Below, piece after piece: positions 44,801-48,700 of a stretch of 64,000 bases of DNA (the first letter of the stretch is position 1; the number at the start of each line of letters is the position of its first letter). A program made the position numbers and the translations under genes. The DNA is taken from the NCBI RefSeq assembly GCF_050436995.1, contig NC_134763.1, forward strand, positions 4,898,001-4,962,000. The letters are read 5' to 3'. The DNA comes from Anticarsia gemmatalis (taxonomy: Eukaryota > Arthropoda > Insecta > Lepidoptera > Erebidae). The notes beneath the pieces are model-generated. The model had not been told where the DNA came from, ran no database searches, and saw nothing but the letters and a program-made list of their open reading frames with translations.

Positions 44801-45419
44801 TTTTTAAAAACTAAGACTCATTGTCAACCCACTCACTACTCTGTGTGCTCGCTATAAAATGTAGCTGGTGTGTGAAAGTCCTTACCGTATACGTTTAGGC
44901 GAGCAGCGTGAGCTACGGAACCGTGGTTGTTAGTCGCTCGGCACTCGTAGCGGCCGCCATGTTCCACCCGCGCACTACTCAATGACAGGGTAGACAGCAC
45001 GTAGTTACTACTGGACCCGAGCCCAGAGGGACCACTCTCCCGGCCCTCCGTTATTATGGCCCTGCATATACGGACGTAAACTTCTAATCTGTGTGATTTA
45101 CTTCATAAAAGAGCGCGAATTGCGCAATAGGGAGCTTTATTTGGAAGGCGATAGTAGAGTATAAAATACTTTGATGTTTTTCTTATACGCCTGTTTGTTC
45201 CATATAGGCAGTTGAGATAAGATTTGTCAAAATATAATGTTAAAGGTATTTCTATTATACATAGTTAAACTTACCCCAGATGTGATGGTATAGGTTGACC
45301 ATCTAAAGCCCATCTGAAACGAGGTGGTGGCTCCCCGACTGCTGAACATTTTAAGGCAACTTGTGCCCCCGGCTGAACAGCTTGCTCAATAAAAGTATAC
45401 ACCAGTTCTGGCCGGGAAT
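18609..45419 (-). CDS. Dscam-family receptor gene, Ig5 to C-terminus (28 exons)
   Basis: Twenty-eight minus-strand exons, listed separately, encode about 1,480 residues. They run in the order Ig5-Ig9, FN3 1-4, Ig10, FN3 5-6, transmembrane helix and cytoplasmic tail, an architecture unique to Dscam proteins. Local matches are strong: VYTFIEQAVQPGAQVALKC (Ig5), PPYIRAMNAVKAVAGSEVTV (Ig6), CQASNLYGRSDHFVHLAVQ (Ig9 end), LLSFGVW (Ig10) and ISPYATF (tail). Dscams are homophilic neuronal adhesion receptors that act in axon guidance, tiling and self-avoidance. No tandem arrays of alternative exons are seen, so this is a Dscam2/3/4-type paralogue and not the hypervariable Dscam1. Ig1-Ig4 and the signal peptide were not found in the 18.6 kb upstream. 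Phases join correctly at every junction except a two-way choice at 39,484/39,576. Confidence 0.93.
19067..19174 (-). CDS. Dscam cytoplasmic exon
   Basis: Acceptor tgtaacag, donor GTAGGT, phase 1 to phase 1. Encodes VEKHHSECELQQLSRYEKVR and then HCAGTSYCVPLPHH. The cysteines and the tyrosine after SR are of unknown role. Confidence 0.8.
20036..20221 (-). CDS. Dscam cytoplasmic exon with SPYATF motif
   Basis: Acceptor ctgatag, donor GTGAGT, phase 1 to 1. Encodes KDVYEISPYATFAVGGEA. ISPYATF is the conserved cytoplasmic motif of insect Dscams, a potential SH2-type docking tyrosine. An alanine run and a His/Arg-rich tail follow. Confidence 0.88.
20925..20995 (-). mobile_element. CR1/Jockey-group LINE 3'-tail fragment
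   Basis: On the plus strand GTCAAGTCAAAGTCAAATATG followed by CTTTATTTCATAAACTTT is the mirror of the (TTTGA)n tail seen at the 3' end of the LINE at 26,007. A short remnant in a Dscam intron. Confidence 0.45.
21653..21804 (-). CDS. Dscam juxtamembrane cytoplasmic exon
   Basis: Acceptor ggtttag, donor GTAAGT, phase 2 to 1. Encodes STLWPCGGQTDEETRRCSHS and later CPEQQNIRNCQHDYKHDKLS, a polar cysteine-containing segment directly after the transmembrane exon. Confidence 0.82.
21805..23480. other. Dscam intron without coding features
   Basis: AT-rich. At about 22,525-22,570 there is a short tRNA-like phrase (AAATTCGATCCCAGG) that could be an old SINE scrap. Nothing else is supported. Confidence 0.45.
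23481..23646 (-). CDS. Dscam transmembrane exon
   Basis: Acceptor ccacacag, donor GTAAGG, phase 1 to 2. A linker (SEGSQITTTNGTADTERV) precedes an uninterrupted hydrophobic span (LGAVSLAFAALAALAVTALL, then LVLV) and the stop-transfer AKRR. Confidence 0.88.
23892..26006 (-). CDS. RTE LINE, end of endonuclease plus reverse transcriptase
   Basis: From the left insertion junction the frame is open to TAA at 23,892. It starts with the endonuclease end FSSDHRPIRAKIKFN, crosses a linker and enters the reverse transcriptase. Visible motifs are NYRPISLIPHLYK, QAGFRPGYSTIDH, LAFIDYTKAFDS, GVKQGDPLSPKLF and NLRFADDIVLFA, with the catalytic FADD intact. LTYGAQTW and the basic GRPRKRWSDDLD mark the RTE clade. 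The protein would copy the element's RNA at a nicked target. It is severed from most of its endonuclease by the inserted LINE, so this copy cannot move on its own. Confidence 0.9.
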   Translation of the reverse strand, partial: NKIKFSSDHRPIRAKIKFNFKIHRAKTFKHRFRKLSAEDLIANEEQLNQKLINYFEPLNLVNLDAEAQYDKIVTGIHKCINNLKTNKKKNKKLSPSTLDLINDRNKYEIGTTKYRELDKQIKRSIRRDIRNINTHLVTIALKKHRSLRTAKQGITKGKTWINNIRDDSGMKHHNRDKIVETCTNFYSKLYSDPNKRHSKIDFKFSDTIDDITSTEVLKIINQMPYNKSPGEDGVSTEILKFASPIILPHITNLFNTILKTGKIPRQMCHSNIILLHKKGDKADINNYRPISLIPHLYKAFIKIIYNRIDGYLDSHQPPEQAGFRPGYSTIDHLHTINQVIEKHSEFHIPLYLAFIDYTKAFDSITHKSIFTALAQQEIDQSYIDLLSNIYTNSTANIKISRPGPTFKIDKGVKQGDPLSPKLFTSTLEEIFKTLADSWQSKGIKVGDRKLTNLRFADDIVLFASSASELQDMLQDLSAASLEVGLMMNRSKTKVMTNSTMRKVMVDGQDIQYVDEYIYLGQLVSFENRQDKEIDRRIENTWKSYWSMKSLLKGNLAMIHKRRLIDMCILPVLTYGAQTWSLTEAQKSKLKVCQRAIERSVLGIKLADRIPNTEIRSKTGVADVGTKSARLKWDWAGHIIRMHSDRWARIVTEWTPEGRRRRGRPRKRWSDDLDIYLEDWREIAVDRDRWNILGETFAQQWDSTG
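26007..26769 (-). other. 3' UTR and tail of the nested LINE
   Basis: It holds a GC-rich block at 26,430-26,560, an internal A/T run near 26,622-26,635, and the family-typical phrase ACCGCCAGTTCGGAAGGTAG (plus strand). It ends in TTTTGA repeats (plus strand CAAAATCAAAATCAAAATC) at the RTE junction. Confidence 0.7.
26770..29640 (-). CDS. Nested LINE ORF2: endonuclease and reverse transcriptase
   Basis: The frame opens after a TAA that overlaps the end of ORF1 and stops at 26,770. No ATG occurs in its first 35 codons. The N-terminus (LNVVHQNIQGLSGKELEIEL) already belongs to the endonuclease, so starting at the TTG at 29,535 would delete needed sequence. Endonuclease motifs follow in order: FCVTEHWL, YRPPMSDFSLFE, VVCGDFNVN and DLTSDHCGL. 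Reverse transcriptase motifs are FRPISILPAISKIFE, FGFTKGRSTIDA, GVFCDLSKAFDCVDH, GVPQGSILGPFLFLVYINDL and LFADDTSLIF, all with expected residues. Length is about 955 residues counting from the frame opening. Expression is probably by -1 frameshifting from ORF1 (see the site at 29,634). Confidence 0.9.
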   Translation of the reverse strand, partial: FKRLSKTTDKQAGFLNVVHQNIQGLSGKELEIELFLKKHDTHVFCVTEHWLLSHQLIFNNQYYSITSAFSRKKAIHGGSMILVSNDIKCKERKDIVSLSVERTAEVSCVELEQHVIVCIYRPPMSDFSLFETIVEDILKRLSVSNKYVVVCGDFNVNILEQSITTTRLITLFKSFNLKHLFNNPTRITEHSATCLDNMFSNCVCLDRVIVNDLTSDHCGLNAVFSRKNVNKSNTITFRPITHNRLTLFNHEVAAKISNIDITQNDPDDLYKSLFSVIESQFNTIFKEKTIAKENTKLKFCDWATVGIYKSRARMYELYAMKQYNFNPGFLEYVRNYSKIFKKSCAAAKSLYLSNKIKNSNNKIKTTWNIINNETGRSTPPDHNFELNVNNRIITDSLGVAQTFNNYFSDIPVITTSSLNSSTAKAESLLRSNVSQCNVSFYFKYINPSDVIRVFKSLNSKNTADLWGISVKLLESIIAEIAPHLAATFNRCVDVGVFPNLMKHSKIIPLFKNGCKTEPSNFRPISILPAISKIFERAILEQLESHFSLYHLLHSKQFGFTKGRSTIDAGVTLIRHIFDAWEMSQDAIGVFCDLSKAFDCVDHNTLLYKLKYYGIGDVALDLLASYLSERVHYTDINGSRSTGSAVSLGVPQGSILGPFLFLVYINDLPHQVQDLCDIVLFADDTSLIFKVDRKKTDFDDVNGALTQVLNWFTANNLLLNSRKTKCIRFTMPNARNLGTNVVLNGEVLEMVNSATFLGIDLDNKLQWGTQITKLAGRLSSAAYAIRKVRQFAGVDAARLVYFGYFHSVLSYGILLWGRAADIDTIFVIQKRAIRAIYGLGARDSLRDVFGKIGILTVASQYIFANLMFIKQNINSFAKNSDIHNINTRNKHKLVGPCNRLQKVHNSFAGLGVRLYNKLPNSVMDLPQQKFKVVVKDHLIKRGYYKVDDYLMDKKTWD
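29562..29618 (-). other. Candidate stem downstream of the slippery site
   Basis: In the LINE RNA, CGGATAAAC (29,610-29,618) and GTTTATCCG (29,562-29,570) form a perfect 9-bp stem with a 39-nt loop. The stem begins 15 nt after the slippery heptamer, somewhat farther than the usual 5-9 nt. Confidence 0.4.
29628..31241 (-). CDS. Nested LINE ORF1: coiled coil plus esterase-like domain
   Basis: The start is taken as the ATG at 31,239-31,241 (MATTMMTRKATLKETEGKLK); the longer frame begins at a TTG. Residues about 10-130 and 180-270 are heptad-rich coiled coil, such as LKLALLELKSYKKENSQLL. Near residue 385 DTPIILMIGNSLGLRKADII, followed by IIICAFPYSDSLSENE and FFDTNKFISNFYLTKERMFL, resembles the esterase-like (SGNH-type) domain of CR1-group ORF1 proteins, with GNS where GTND is usual. 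No CCHC knuckles are seen. It ends HNNNLNA*, with the slippery heptamer over its last sense codons. Expected role: RNA-binding oligomer of the retrotransposition particle. Confidence 0.8.
   Translation of the reverse strand: MATTMMTRKATLKETEGKLKLALLELKSYKKENSQLLGERADCEDAIQKVNQKVLDLKGELAELHIDNMDLLDQRNRLQEEVNSFSTCNDTYLWSLGRITELETDLNEAHIKIVSLEHTIQSYNSSSTHNLYSELIGTGHQSLIGVKRSKHLLLKTRSHNKLKKYSKVCRLIKKIKFNLSRYNNKIKSLINNNNELTNERRDLLLELDTCSEQLISSKVLYEKHTQDLKTSITTLQDRLSQMTLDYEQETRDYILKYDEIAKVGKENLERVLSLYNSSRCSQCSQATSLTSDLESQPCTKQSQHMTSGATLKHKLSFRPNQNSFKSSRALMFSDRIGIGFGSLLNNNINYKVTNHCYQNLKLGRIVEKIQTMNLDVDTPIILMIGNSLGLRKADIIHSISSLLEINSGKIIICAFPYSDSLSENENRQIHKLNAILHLITSHHSDRLLFFDTNKFISNFYLTKERMFLSCKNRHIIASLLAYNINLVIGNITQPRFKDETVLSSRFTNNTVINIIDNLVCKDTVTHNVTKHNNNLNA
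29634..29640 (-). promoter_or_regulatory. U UUA AAC slippery heptamer (-1 frameshift candidate)
   Basis: The minus-strand TTTAAAC is positioned so that ORF1 reads T TTA AAC, then GCT TAA. A -1 slip continues as CGC TTA AGC AAG, which is exactly the ORF2 frame. UUUAAAC is one of the most efficient known slippery heptamers. It lies directly before the ORF1 stop codon. Confidence 0.6.
31242..32031 (-). other. 5' UTR of the nested LINE
   Basis: About 790 bp between the RTE junction and the ORF1 start, AT-rich, without long frames. LINE 5' UTRs carry the internal promoter, but no specific element can be assigned by eye. Confidence 0.6.
32032..32879 (-). CDS. RTE LINE endonuclease, interrupted
   Basis: The frame contains ATG at 32,877-32,879 (MDNTRKNCPQVAG) and is also open upstream to at least 32,921. 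Endonuclease motifs are LNILSYNVRTLMKDERLLEL, VVGLAEVRRQG, VGFMVNKKW, IQVYAPTTTHSDAE, WNVVLGDFNAKVG, LIQFAFGQNM and RRWTWVSPNNNTRNEIDFVL. The RTE frame runs to DVSVIN at the junction and then reads a few residues into the inserted LINE before a stop at 32,001. Its C-terminal continuation (SSDHRPIR) is found 6 kb away at about 25,970. Confidence 0.88.
32880..33022 (-). other. RTE LINE 5' region
   Basis: The plus-strand phrases CCCACCACGCTGGTCCAATG and CGGGTTGGTGGGGGGCCAGA are typical of RTE 5' ends in Lepidoptera. The frame is also open here upstream of the first ATG. Confidence 0.6.
33869..33983 (-). CDS. Dscam exon, end of FN3-6
   Basis: Acceptor aaactcag, donor GTAAAG, phase 0 to 1. Encodes VVIGGLTSGAWYALRLWTAT, the F-G strand region of an FN3 domain, then a linker toward the membrane. 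Confidence 0.85.
33984..35194. other. Dscam intron without identified features
   Basis: Overlapping frames at 34,440-34,710 on both strands have no recognisable protein character and may mark an old repeat. Confidence 0.4.
35195..35403 (-). CDS. Dscam exon, start of FN3-6
   Basis: Acceptor tttgtctag, donor GTATAC (weak), phase 1 to 0. Strongly GC-rich with Ala/Arg expansions. LVRLQWRRADAAAAPAWRD gives the strand-C tryptophan of the FN3 fold, and an acidic linker (GGGEERPEEGAEAA) lies before it. Confidence 0.8.
35404..36380. other. Dscam intron without identified features
   Basis: AT-rich; short frames only. Confidence 0.45.
36381..36605 (-). CDS. Dscam exon, most of FN3-5
   Basis: Acceptor ttcaaaag, donor GTAATA, phase 1 to 1. 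GFTIWWVRVRDDTGDG joins the previous exon to form strands C and C'. CGASYSVRAVAHSRAGSSPP is the canonical FN3 strand F and G motif. Confidence 0.85.
36606..37590. other. Dscam intron without identified features
   Basis: AT-rich, leading up to the 5S-derived SINE. Confidence 0.45.
37591..37823 (+). mobile_element. 5S-rRNA-derived SINE (SINE3 type)
   Basis: GGTTAAGCAACCCTTGGCGC followed by TATAGATGGGTGACCGCATA is clearly derived from 5S rRNA, retaining the AAGC...GGATGGGTGACC internal promoter of RNA polymerase III. A body with CGTGCTTCGGAGGGCACG and AAAGGCCGTCGGGCGGCTTG follows, and the tail is GATAAGAAGAAGA. It lies antisense in a Dscam intron, about 40 bp from the next exon. Confidence 0.82.
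37865..38053 (-). CDS. Dscam exon, end of Ig10 and start of FN3-5
   Basis: Acceptor attgaatcag, donor GTAAGT, phase 1 to 1. DASTSGNYTCSARNTFGSEE is the Ig F-strand motif with the second disulphide cysteine. SPPAPPSLSL and ARLTWQTKH start an FN3 domain. This Ig-after-FN3 order is diagnostic for Dscam. Confidence 0.9.
38338..38517 (-). CDS. Dscam exon, first half of Ig10
   Basis: Acceptor gcattag, donor GTAAGT, phase 1 to 1. ARARLLSFGVWARVQCGHSL aligns by eye with the IPARIISFGG region of fly Dscam. LRLACAWRGEP holds the first disulphide cysteine and RTRWLRGD the strand-C tryptophan. Confidence 0.9.
38787..38971 (-). CDS. Dscam exon, second half of FN3-4
   Basis: Acceptor cttgtag, donor GTAATT, phase 2 to 1. 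LSEGATYEAWVAAHSAAGEG is the FN3 strand F and G motif, followed by PSAPQPATTTSR. Confidence 0.88.
39048..39177 (-). CDS. Dscam exon, first half of FN3-4
   Basis: Acceptor ccttgtag, donor GTATAT, phase 1 to 2. VPGSPAAVKVVATSVTSLAV, then SWLPPSRPNGPLLYYTVFYR. Confidence 0.88.
39261..39484 (-). CDS. Dscam exon, second part of FN3-3
   Basis: Encodes CLSAATEWLEWEVRGNGGSN, then ETLLLALRPHTNYTVQALAY and TAAGDGVPAHPIHCTTQQD. Donor GTAACT, phase 1. The 5' border is uncertain: gatggcag at 39,485 needs the previous exon to end at 39,576, while an in-frame ccaag acceptor about 14 bases further upstream does not fit either donor. Confidence 0.82.
39576..39717 (-). CDS. Dscam exon, first part of FN3-3
   Basis: Acceptor atcaacag, phase 1. 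Encodes VPSEGPRAVRCRAVSPQSLK, then VEWSPPPAHAHHGALLGYKL and LYRPEH. Two donors overlap: GTGAGT (exon start 39,580) has the better consensus, but GTAAAT (39,576) is the one that keeps frame with the next exon. Confidence 0.82.
39795..39877 (-). CDS. Dscam exon, end of FN3-2
   Basis: Acceptor cccttacag, donor GTAAGT, phase 2 to 1. Encodes YSVSVRAFNSAGAGPATAPV, a textbook FN3 F-G region. Confidence 0.88.
39948..40114 (-). CDS. Dscam exon, middle of FN3-2
   Basis: Acceptor catacag, donor GTGAGA, phase 0 to 2. Encodes APPSSSWNGELLGYTVWWWP and KYIIEGLEHYTR. Confidence 0.88.
40191..40386 (-). CDS. Dscam exon, end of FN3-1 and start of FN3-2
   Basis: Acceptor taatatag, donor GTACGT, phase 2 to 0. 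TITGLEPATAYLVRARTVTA closes FN3-1. EPPSRAPISLRASAPRSSTI and ELAWQ open FN3-2. Confidence 0.88.
40460..40620. repeat. Near-perfect 64-bp inverted repeat (fold-back)
   Basis: Arms 40,460-40,523 and 40,557-40,620 are reverse complements throughout (GTATAATAGAATACGGGAAT ... GTTTCGGC against its mirror), separated by a 33-bp spacer with GGAACCACGGCGACTGC. There is no coding capacity. It sits in a 287-bp Dscam intron, 53 bp from exon 40,674, in a place where intron RNA would fold into a long hairpin. Confidence 0.85.
40674..40884 (-). CDS. Dscam exon, FN3-1
   Basis: Acceptor ctttttag, donor GTAAGT, phase 1 to 2. EPPEPPANFRVLETTSRSVR, LQWRRPYDGNSPVLGYVVQY and RKHDSTSSDSWRD match the first FN3 domain after Ig9. 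Confidence 0.9.
40961..41109 (-). CDS. Dscam exon, second half of Ig9
   Basis: Acceptor attttcag, donor GTGGGT, phase 2 to 1. ERADRRDSGVYRCQASNLYG and RSDHFVHLAVQ are nearly identical in pattern to the end of fly Dscam Ig9. Confidence 0.92.
41190..41334 (-). CDS. Dscam exon, first half of Ig9
   Basis: Acceptor atttctttag, donor GTAACT, phase 1 to 2. TAKLGETVRLACVARGDSPL, then STAWSHSGRALPNSDY. Confidence 0.9.
41412..41576 (-). CDS. Dscam exon, second half of Ig8
   Basis: Acceptor ttttaaag, donor GTAAGT, phase 1 to 1. VVLTNGSLRLESARAEHSGK, YRCRAENGVSPALSKTLTIH. Confidence 0.9.
41657..41776 (-). CDS. Dscam exon, first half of Ig8
   Basis: Acceptor ttcttacag, donor GTAAAA, phase 1 to 1. VPPYWQIEPTDTAVLLNGSL, TVSCEARGHPPPSIYWTKF; compare the VPPRWIVEPVD start of fly Ig8. 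Confidence 0.9.
41859..41994 (-). CDS. Dscam exon, second half of Ig7
   Basis: Acceptor catttgcag, donor GTATTA, phase 0 to 1. SMLLFKSLTAAHSGIYTCVV, TNTAGKANMSAELAIK. Only one version of the exon is present. Confidence 0.9.
42187..42351 (-). CDS. Dscam exon, first half of Ig7
   Basis: Acceptor gtgtgccag, donor GTACGA, phase 0 to 0. VQMTVVSPPVLSPIVFPPGL, GDRAQLTCTVTSGDMPVYFS, WLKDQMPISSALQ. Confidence 0.9.
42352..43109. other. Dscam intron without identified features
   Basis: AT-rich. A short direct duplication near 42,590-42,640 (AAGTATTCAACTAAAA units) is the only structure seen. Confidence 0.45.
43110..43260 (-). CDS. Dscam exon, second half of Ig6
   Basis: Acceptor atgcacag, donor GTACTA (weak), phase 2 to 0. 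SVKWEGGAGADPRYQQMDGQ, LTINNVDRNRDKGGWICSVL, TPGGELARRE. The F-strand motif is GGWIC, with Trp in place of the usual Tyr before the Cys. Confidence 0.87.
43851..43941 (-). CDS. Dscam exon, first half of Ig6
   Basis: Acceptor ttacatag, donor GTAAGC, phase 1 to 2. GPPYIRAMNAVKAVAGSEVT, VWCPYYGFPIE; compare GLPYIR...AVAGETLxxxCPVAGYPI in fly. Confidence 0.93.
43942..44885. other. Dscam intron without identified features
   Basis: AT-rich; no frames of interest. Confidence 0.45.
44886..45061 (-). CDS. Dscam exon, second half of Ig5
   Basis: Acceptor atatgcag, donor GTAAGG, phase 2 to 1. NYVLSTLSLSSARVEHGGRY, ECRATNNHGSVAHAARLNVY; compare the xHSAxLNVYGLPYIR end in fly. Confidence 0.92.
45275..45419 (-). 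CDS. Dscam exon, first half of Ig5 (most 5' certain exon)
   Basis: Acceptor tttatgcag, donor GTAAGT, phase 1 to 2. DSRPELVYTFIEQAVQPGAQ, VALKCSAVGEPPPRFRWALD, GQPIPSHLG. The FIEQ(T/A)xQPG phrase identifies Dscam Ig5. Everything N-terminal to this is unaccounted for in the window. Confidence 0.93.
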
Positions 45420-45486
45420 CTGCATAAATTGTTCAAATAAGAAAAAGTCACGAGCAACAAATATAAAAAGTATAAAACATACTCAC

Positions 45487-45561
45487 CGGGAGAGCGTTTT
45501 AACCGTTTTCGTTTGAACGAACGTACAGAGCTCGGGACTGTCACTAACGAGCACCGTATAC
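45487..45561 (-). CDS. Doubtful 75-bp exon before Ig5
   Basis: Acceptor atgttacag and a consensus donor GTGAGT bracket 75 nt. The frame that joins the Ig5 exon in phase 1 reads IRCSLVTVPSSVRSFKRKRL and then KRSP. It does not look like the end of Ig4. It is basic and holds a KRKRLKR cluster that would suit a proprotein convertase. It may be chance. Confidence 0.25.
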
Positions 45562-45621
45562 CTGTAACATATAACTACGTGTGTGTACCATTGCGAATAT
45601 AAAAAAATAGATCGGCTTACA

Positions 45622-45739
45622 CGCTCCGGGATGCTTTGACGCTGTTGACACTACGTCTGTTTGATTTGAACATTTTACTCTCATTGGGGTCAGATTGCTG
45701 TTTCCGTCAACATTCGTGCCGATATTGAACTTAAGAAGC
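45622..45739 (-). CDS. Doubtful exon upstream of the 75-bp exon
   Basis: A weak acceptor (attctaaaag) and donor GTAAGC bracket an open frame (FNIGTNVDGNSNLTPMRVKC, SNQTDVVSTASKHPGA) that also joins the next candidate exon in phase 1. An internal ATG (MRVKCSNQ) could act as an alternative start, but no signal peptide is evident. Low support. Confidence 0.15.
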
Positions 45740-48700
45740 TTTTAGAATAGTGGCCACTTTGTTGCGTTTACTCTAGATTTACCTGAATATTTTTTAATTT
45801 AACAGTGTATAGCCAGTTCTTTTTGTCCATGTCGTAATTAGTAAATAGACATTGTAGTTATCATTAATAAACTTGATGAACATTATACGTGGCTTAAGCA
45901 TTGGTAAACACAAATTCAGAGATATAATGCCAAAATTGGTTGCCATTGAGTCTAGTTGGTGGATCCCCGGGGGATAATTTTGCGTAGCACACGTAAAGCC
46001 ACAACGTTGCATTATATGAAATTGCATGGATACGTTGGACACGCTTGCAGCGTTTACGTCAAAGTAATTTATTGAAAAATGGCACAATGTGTGGCACTTT
46101 AAATACCTGCCTTTAAACTATGTGCTGTTGTGAATTTATTAAAGTAATGTTTTCGTTATTATTATTTGCGTAGGATGTATAAATTTCGTTTCCGACGAAA
46201 AAATATAAAATTATTATATCGGCCGGATTTGTGTAGTAAATCTACAATAGATTTAACTAATATCATCATTATTTTCATAATTCTTGAATGTATCTTTCTA
46301 ACATCAACTTCTGTAAGAGGGGATCGTAGCCTTTGTAAACGACACTGAGCCTCAATAAGCAAAATCAAAATGGAATCACGTATTTTATGAGCGCCGACAT
46401 AACGGCTAAACTAAAGAGGCACTACATTAGATACAGCTCACTATATGCGAGCCAGACGTGGTAGGTACACAGTATTGAGGGCTCGTTGAAAAATTCACTC
46501 AGCTTCTCGTTTTACTATCCGCATTCGTTCAGAATTTATAACGCCGTAAATCGTAAAAGCTAGCAAAAAATTTACAACCGTGTAGAATACTGGATCGCTG
46601 AGATAAACCGAGTCTCGATACTGCGCTTATCTCCGCTCATAAACAACGTATGGTGTTAAGATTACATCGGTTTTAAGAGCCGCGATACATAATCAGAAAA
46701 AAATACCTTTGCTACGGTCACTGTTCGTGCTTGTCACTACTCGTATACATTTTATATGGCAAACAGCACCAAGTGTAGGTGATAGTACCAGTGCCACAAA
46801 GTAGTTAATGAGACAATTGTAAACTTCCCTTTTCGGGAGTTTCGTAAAAATATACTGTTTTGTCGTAGAATAAGAGCAGAATGATCATTATGATAAATGT
46901 TACAGCTAAGTATATTGAATAAACTGTTTCAGAGATCTGCAGCCCTATAAAGACTTTACATTTCATTTATCAGTTAAAATGCCCATAATATAGCTTTAAA
47001 TTTTTTTCAATGGTGATATACGATTAACCTTTTCAATGTTACGAATTTAGTCATGTGTTCAAAACGAGTTCTTTTGGGATGCGGTTGGAGGCTTTGTGCG
47101 GTATATATTTCGGCCGTGATTGTCGTTTTATATAACGTGTAGTCATGACGATTTATAGTTGAAGTATTCGATCAAAGCTAAAATACAAATAGGTTATTCA
47201 CAAAGCGAACGGGTATTGGGGAAAAAAACCAACTACCCTCATAGTTGGCCTCCCGATCTCATACCACCACCGCCCAGTGACACCCACTCCCACAAAGATG
47301 GATGCCAACGCGCGAAATATCCGGTGAACTATTCCAATTTGAAAAGTTTCCTTTTGGTAAAGCAACCGCACTCGACTCCCGAAATGAACACGAAAAAATG
47401 GGCCTACAGATGGACAAATTTAAATGGTACCGAAATCGAAATGTCAAACAACAAGTCACCAACTATCTAAATAGAAGCACAGTGTATTTATTATTATAAT
47501 TATCACTAATGTTATGTTACGGAATGTTGATAAGCAGGTATGGTTAGTATGTGTGATAATATTTATTTCTTTGTATATAGTTACTGCACTTTTTATATTG
47601 ATTAAAGGAGATAATGTGATGGAACCTTACATGCAAGAGAGTTCTTTAAAAAGCCATCACGGAGACGTAAAGTCCTAAACCGGCATTTCGCCCACCGTGA
47701 GTCGTGGGACTGCAGGTTAGTATAAAGGGTTATTATAGAAAATGGGAATTAGTTGGTATGTCGGAGTTGTATTTATCAATGTTGCGATTTATTTACATTA
47801 CTAGAATTTGATGTTATTCTATTCTCTACCAATGCATTTGTTTACCACAGAATATCAACTATCTAATATCACTTGAAACTAAAACAAAAATATACTTGAT
47901 ACGAAGCATAAACATCTCAGAAAAATACAGCGAGCAGAGAAACACTTGAATGCGAGAGTGGAGACATGTTCCCGAGTCGTCAGATATAAATATTCGTTGA
48001 CGTGGTATACAGATGCATGCGAGCGTAAAATATTTATGACGGCGCAATACGCCTGAATCGATCGAGACCTAACAGCTACAACTTTTACCAAATGTCGTAA
48101 CTCTACATACTAGCACATTTCTTTTTCTCATTTCAGCACAAAGTATTACTCCAATTTGTAAACCTTTTTAGACGATTTAGATTTATAGCTTGATCTAGAA
48201 AACAAGGCTGCCTATATAGACATAGTTTTCAAAAACAAATCTCAAAGCTCAAGGAAAAAGCCAATCACTATAGTAAAATTTACATTATTATTTATGACTT
48301 TACTCTCGAATATTTGTGTGTCCGTCAGTTTTTTCATATGAATAAAAGTCCTACAGGAATAATGGCTCTCTGTTAGTAGGTCACCAAACGTGAGAGCGAC
48401 TGTAGAGCGCACTCGTATACAAATCACACAAATTTCGGCTGCCTCGGATCGCTGTTATTTGTATTTGTATTGATCTACCATATGCCACCGGCATTCCTGC
48501 CAGCACCCATGTATATGTGCCGCTTCGCTGGATATGTCCACTGACACATATTGCTACCGATAAATCATAAAGCAGATTTCCGTTTAAATACATTGTTTTA
48601 CATACAGCCTGTGAATCAATTTATCATTGTCCGATCTAGCTATTTTGTATCTTTGTAATCAATCTACGTTCCGAATGAAACTCTCCAATATATGATATCA

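Noticed and set aside
18609..45419. Dscam1 with hypervariable exon arrays
   Set aside because: No tandem duplicates of Ig2, Ig3 or Ig7 half-exons are seen, and Ig7 is encoded by two single exons, so this is another Dscam paralogue.
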